A stretch of DNA of 64,000 nucleotides from Manis javanica (Eukaryota; Chordata; Mammalia; Pholidota; Manidae), in NCBI RefSeq assembly GCF_040802235.1, contig NC_133156.1, forward strand, positions 110,576,173-110,640,172, in the 5' to 3' direction. The notes under the pieces are model-generated. The model had not been told where the DNA came from and did not search any database. It was given only the letters and a program-made list of their open reading frames with translations. Below, piece by piece: positions 59,982 through 64,000 of the stretch. Position 1 is the first letter of the stretch. Each line of letters starts with the position of its first letter. Made by a program: the position numbers and the translations under genes.

Positions 59982-61730
59982 AAATGCAAATATTTCTAGG
60001 CTCATCACCATCATCCTTTTTCCTTCACTGAAGAAGCTATAAAATTCAATGTTGTACAAATTCCTCCACATTTTGTAAATGAAACTTCATTTTACTTTGT
60101 AAATACACATTTGAGTTAAAAAAAAAGTTACTTTCCATTTGGGGAAAGTAACCTTTAGAGCACAGTAAGGAAGTTGTTAAATAATTCACGGATAGCGTTT
60201 TCAGTGCGAACACTAACAGAAGGAGTTACTGGTTTTGAAATAGGTGGCCTTCCCAAGGGCTTGCTTCTGCCAGTCCGGAGGAGTGACTGAAGCTTCAGTA
60301 CAGGTGACACACATGACCTTTACGCAGGGTTCCACCGCCTCAGTGTTTTGGAGCTCGCACATGCCTTGGAACACACCAGAATGGGTCTTGTCTCTCCACA
60401 GTTCCCCAAATCTTGCTTCTCTTTGCCTTCAGCCCATTTGTTTTGGGATGCTGACAAGAGAAAATGCTGGATCTTAGTTACCTTTATTTGGAAATAGGTG
60501 AATCAGGCAAGGGCCTCGTTCTAAGGTGTTTTACTGCCTGCTCCCATCCTGTTGCCCCAGTTTAACATTGCTCCTGGTACTCTGATGCATCAACTAGGCT
60601 TTATTAACCTTTTCTTTTAATCACATGCAACATTACCGAGATCAAAATAAGGAAACATGAACATCTTCCTTCTTTATATCAGTATGAGGCATTGCACAGC
60701 ACATCAAAGTATTTTTAATATAGCTCTTTTAGAAAAAATTAGTGTGTTTTCTCACTCTGATGGAACTGAAATTTGTTATATCTTGAAATCATTTTTTTCT
60801 CCTTTATTTTCATGCTTACCTTTGAAATTTCTTAGGGAAAACAACAGTAAACTGTAAGTAATATTAATTTTAAGTTGAGTATTATGTTTTTTTAGATTAG
60901 TTTTTTCTATAGACCTCTCTTAACAGATTTTAACCAATCTGTGACTTGCTTCTGACGGCATCTCTTTTTGTACTTTCATCAAATGAGGCAGCAAAGAAGA
61001 TGAGATTGTTCTGAGGTTCTTTAGTTCTTCCTCAGGCAAGTCTACTCGTAGATTTGTGAATGCTGATATGGAGGTTACTGGGTCAGAGTTTATCTAGGGT
61101 AGAGATCCATTCTGAAGAACTAGAATTCCCAAATTAAAATTGGGAATAATTAACAACTCATTTTATATTCCAAACTACACATTGTGTTAGAAGGGTTTAT
61201 AGTTAAAATGAGTTCTTGCAAATAGAACATCTGTACAGGGAAATAATATGAACTAATCATTTTAAATGTGTTACTGGTTCCTATACCAAAGCAAGTTTTG
61301 CTTAAGCTTTTCAGTATCTCTGTATCTGACTCCCACTGATTAGAATGAAGATGCCACTCATGGGAATGCTATTGTTAGAAAGAATTTAGGGTTTGGACAA
61401 TAGATGTGCTACTTCATCTACAGTAGGATGGTCAGGGGTAAGTCAGTATTTGTAAGGATAAGAGGATAGAGGGAATGAGGTAATAAGGTGGTTAGTCAGA
61501 AAAAAACTACACAAAATAAAATGGGGGTCTTAAGGGTAATTTTGGCAATCTCAATCCCAGTACTTGTATGTGTGGGGAATGTAAAAAGGAGAGCAAAGTA
61601 AGTTTTTACTAACAGAAGAATAAACATGTCTCCCCCTTTAAAAAATAAAGCTCTTAAATAGTTAACTCTCTAATAACAACCGCTAAGGCTTTTATGGCTG
61701 TGGGGACCTACTTTTAAAAGTGATTGCTGC
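59982..61730. other. Intron, no gene seen
   Basis: No exon, RNA gene or clear repeat recognised. The frame at 60244-60477 has no known motif. Confidence 0.4.
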
Positions 61731-61734
61731 CCTG

Positions 61735-62090
61735 TAGCAGTTAGGTTTAGTAGGCTGAGCAACACAACAGTTGTTAAACAAGGCAGAGGTTTATTTCAGT
61801 TTCATGTACCAAGTCGGGAGGAGGGCGATGTGGCGGCCCCGCTGTCATTGGCGGCTCCAGGCTCGCGCATCCTGGGGCTCCATCCGACTGACTGCAGATC
61901 CTTTGTCCCCAGGGCGCCCTGATAGTCCACGTCGTTGGAGCTGCGGGAAGTCTCACATTACACAAAGCTCAGTTTCTACACACTCAGAAAAAGAAGTAGG
62001 AAAGGCAGAAGAGCAAAAAGGGATTCTCCTTAGAGTCAGTTCCCTTTATGTATCCTTCACTTACATTTTATTTCAGAGAACTTAGTCACA
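61735..62090 (-). repeat. LTR-like segment, GC-rich core
   Basis: A GC-rich block (61815-61950) sits in AT-rich intron. On the minus strand it is followed by gaaactgaaataaacctctgcc (AATAAA near 61790) and then a short stretch ending ctaactgctaca. That order, GC-rich R-like region then poly(A) signal then short U5, resembles a retroviral LTR 3' half. I could not fix both ends or a target duplication. A retrotransposed or unique GC-rich element remains possible. Confidence 0.42.
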
Positions 62091-63600
62091 TGACAGTCCC
62101 CTGCTTCAAGGTAGGCTACGATATAGTCTCTTTTATTCCAGGTGTCATAAACTAAGTTATTTGTCACTTGGGGAAAATAACCATTTCAATTTAGATAATT
62201 GTTAAATTATCCCATTCGTACAAAAAGCACAGATTTCCACAGGTGGCAGGGAAGAATGAATGCTGGGCAAGGTAATGAACATTCTCAATCTTTCAGCTTG
62301 GAGGGAGCCCTGTGGTATTTTCTATAGCGCATTTCATTCAAAAATAAAGAAACCTGTTATGATGGTACCTTAATGATAGAAATAATCCCCAATCTTAAAT
62401 CAGTCATTTATTTTGAACAGTTAGCACCAGTGCATAGAACTGTTTGAAAGTTTAGATCGAGTTTAAGAACTTCACACAACAAATCATCTTTTGAGTTTGA
62501 TTTTCCATTGCTGTTAATTTTTGTTTGGAATGTCCACACATATAGCCAGCCTCTGCTTTCCATCTTTTCCTTTCTAATTTCCTCTAATCGTACAGTTTCT
62601 TATGGATAACTAGAGACGCAGGAGCCTTTATAGAATCAGTTTGATATGACTTCTTGGCCCTCAGAAGCAATACATACATCTTTAAAAGCTTTTTGGCTAC
62701 CTTGGGTATCAGGGATCCCGTGTCTCTCTTTACTTGGCTAACCCTATGCAACTGTGATTGCTTAAATTGTGGCATTGTAAACTTTATGCAGAAGGTTTTA
62801 CTTGATGATAATAAACCACAGTAACAATGTCAAATTGTGTTAGGCTAGGGTTATTTTGAATATGTACCAGTTAAAAGAAAGTAAGTCAATACTTACATTT
62901 GGTTTTGTGAATGGGTATGAGTTTTAGAAATCGGGACTGTATCAGGCGCGTAAGAAGTTGTGAATTCTACATTGAGTAGTGCCATTGTTATTCTGAGACC
63001 AAGGACCTCAGTCTGCTCCCTCAATTCAGCCCTTTCAAAACTGCCAGTATCTAACTATGAGCTTTTCCTTTTTACAAAGGTTACTTCTCTATAAGGATTG
63101 TAGACATTTATGATCTGGTAAGAATTGAACTAAAAAAAGAAATGCTTATAAAACTGCTTTTAGCAGTAAAAGAATTTATTAAAAATTGGATATTAGGGCA
63201 GGATTTGAAAGAAAATAAGTGAAGCCATTACAACAAATCACATTCCTTAAGTGATGCAATTGAATTGATTGAAGTGTCTGCTGTATGGTCCTGTAAGAAA
63301 GCACTGTGCTGCACACTTTATCCTTTCTGTCTTATTTGAGCTGGCCTAGGAAAAACAGAAGGAAAAAATTCAGCCGTGTGCTCATAAAGCAAATGTCAGA
63401 ATAGAGCAGATTTCCTTTAAAGAGGAAAGCAAGACAACAGAGAAGTCAGTTCTATAGGACAAACATTTAGTTGTAATCTCTTATTTTAATCTTGTAGAGA
63501 ATGTCTGAATGTATCCAGCTGTCATTTGCTGTTTGTAGAATTGGCATGTACACGGTAAGCAATGTATCTTTCTGCAGTACCAAATGTCATGAAAATATAA
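62091..63600. other. Intron, no gene seen
   Basis: No supported feature. The short frame at 62584-62775 (minus) has no recognisable motif. Confidence 0.4.
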
Positions 63601-63604
63601 GTGA

Positions 63605-64000
63605 CTGAGCACTAGAGAGCATTGTGGAGCTCTGGCAATTGTCCTGCACTGCCGATGGAGTGCAGATTTATATAGCCACTATGGAAAATAATCAAATTGA
63701 ACCCCAGCAAATACTATGAACTTGAGCAAATCCACTCTTAGGTATATACCTCAGAGAAATTGTTGTGTCATTATAGAAAGACCTGTGCAGGGAATGTCCT
63801 TAGCAGAAGTATTCATAAAAGCAAAATATTAGATATAATGCAAGTGTCCATCACTAATAGATTGGATTAATAAATTGTGGACTTTTAAAAAGTAGATGAA
63901 CTAAAAATAATTATGAATTATAGCTATATAATATACAATGGGTATGATTTACAAACAATGAAAATGTCACAGGTAAGTACATGTAGTATGATTTCATTTC
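63605..64000 (+). repeat. Old L1-type 3' fragment, cut by the window end
   Basis: The sequence ggagtgcagatttatatagccactatggaaaataatc, aatccactcttaggtatata, aagtattcataaaagcaaaatatt and gcaagtgtccatcactaatagattgg follows the terminal ORF2 order of L1M/HAL1 elements in plus orientation. No open frame remains. Confidence 0.65.

Larger units (their letters stand above)
19783..64000 (+). other. ARL15: ARL15 intron 1 (continues past the window)
   Basis: Everything from the splice donor to the window end is interpreted as the first intron, at least 44 kb. A very long first intron is expected for this gene. I looked for an exon carrying the next residues of the protein, in phase 0 after an AG acceptor, and did not find one. 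All long open frames here belong to L1 or ERV sequence. Alternative first exons or intronic transcripts cannot be excluded by eye. Confidence 0.7.

Noticed and set aside
1-64000. tRNA, rRNA, snRNA or microRNA genes
   Set aside because: I saw no cloverleaf, U-snRNA start or strong hairpin that I could defend by eye. tRNA-like sequence appears only as MIR SINE heads.
19783-64000. ARL15 exon 2 within the window
   Set aside because: No acceptor-flanked segment continuing the known ARL15 N-terminus was found by reading. The intron is expected to be very long, so the exon probably lies beyond 64000.

Overview
The window is nuclear DNA of a placental mammal. It has large non-coding stretches, a CpG-rich promoter, L1 LINEs of several ages, MIR and L2 relics, MaLR LTRs and endogenous retroviral (ERV) sequence. 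I see no Alu, B1/B2, ruminant BovA/Bov-tA or carnivore tRNA-SINE. The young L1 3' ends and the ERV family do not look primate or rodent. My low-confidence guess is a laurasiatherian with little lineage-specific SINE activity, perhaps a pangolin.

Layout. 1-19.0 kb is intergenic 5' flank: a nested LTR-in-MLT1 insertion, an ERVL-type integrase relic, a second solo LTR, several old L1 3' fragments, MLT1-like LTRs and MIRs. 19.0-20.1 kb is a CpG-rich promoter. Inside it, 19735-19782 (+) is the first coding exon of ARL15, the small ARF-like GTPase. It encodes MSDLRITEAFLYMDYL and stops at a GTAGGT splice donor. Everything downstream, 19783-64000, reads as the large first intron of ARL15; I could not find exon 2.

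The intron holds four main insertions: a 5'-truncated L1 in sense (30614-34481, 14-bp target duplication); a solo LTR (41927-42220, 5-bp duplication); an env-less provirus in antisense (46879-52856) with paired 302-bp LTRs, a serine-tRNA-like primer binding site and decayed gag-pro-pol; and a full-length L1 in antisense (53947-59964, 17-bp target duplication). A further LTR-like GC-rich segment lies at about 61735-62090.

Only one host gene is supported. All long open frames outside ARL15 exon 1 belong to transposable elements, and each element examined is broken by stops, frameshifts or active-site changes. I found no RNA gene, CRISPR array or host operon-like system. The most useful results are the ARL15 assignment with its minimal upstream ORF, and the precise boundaries and decay marks of the four intronic insertions.
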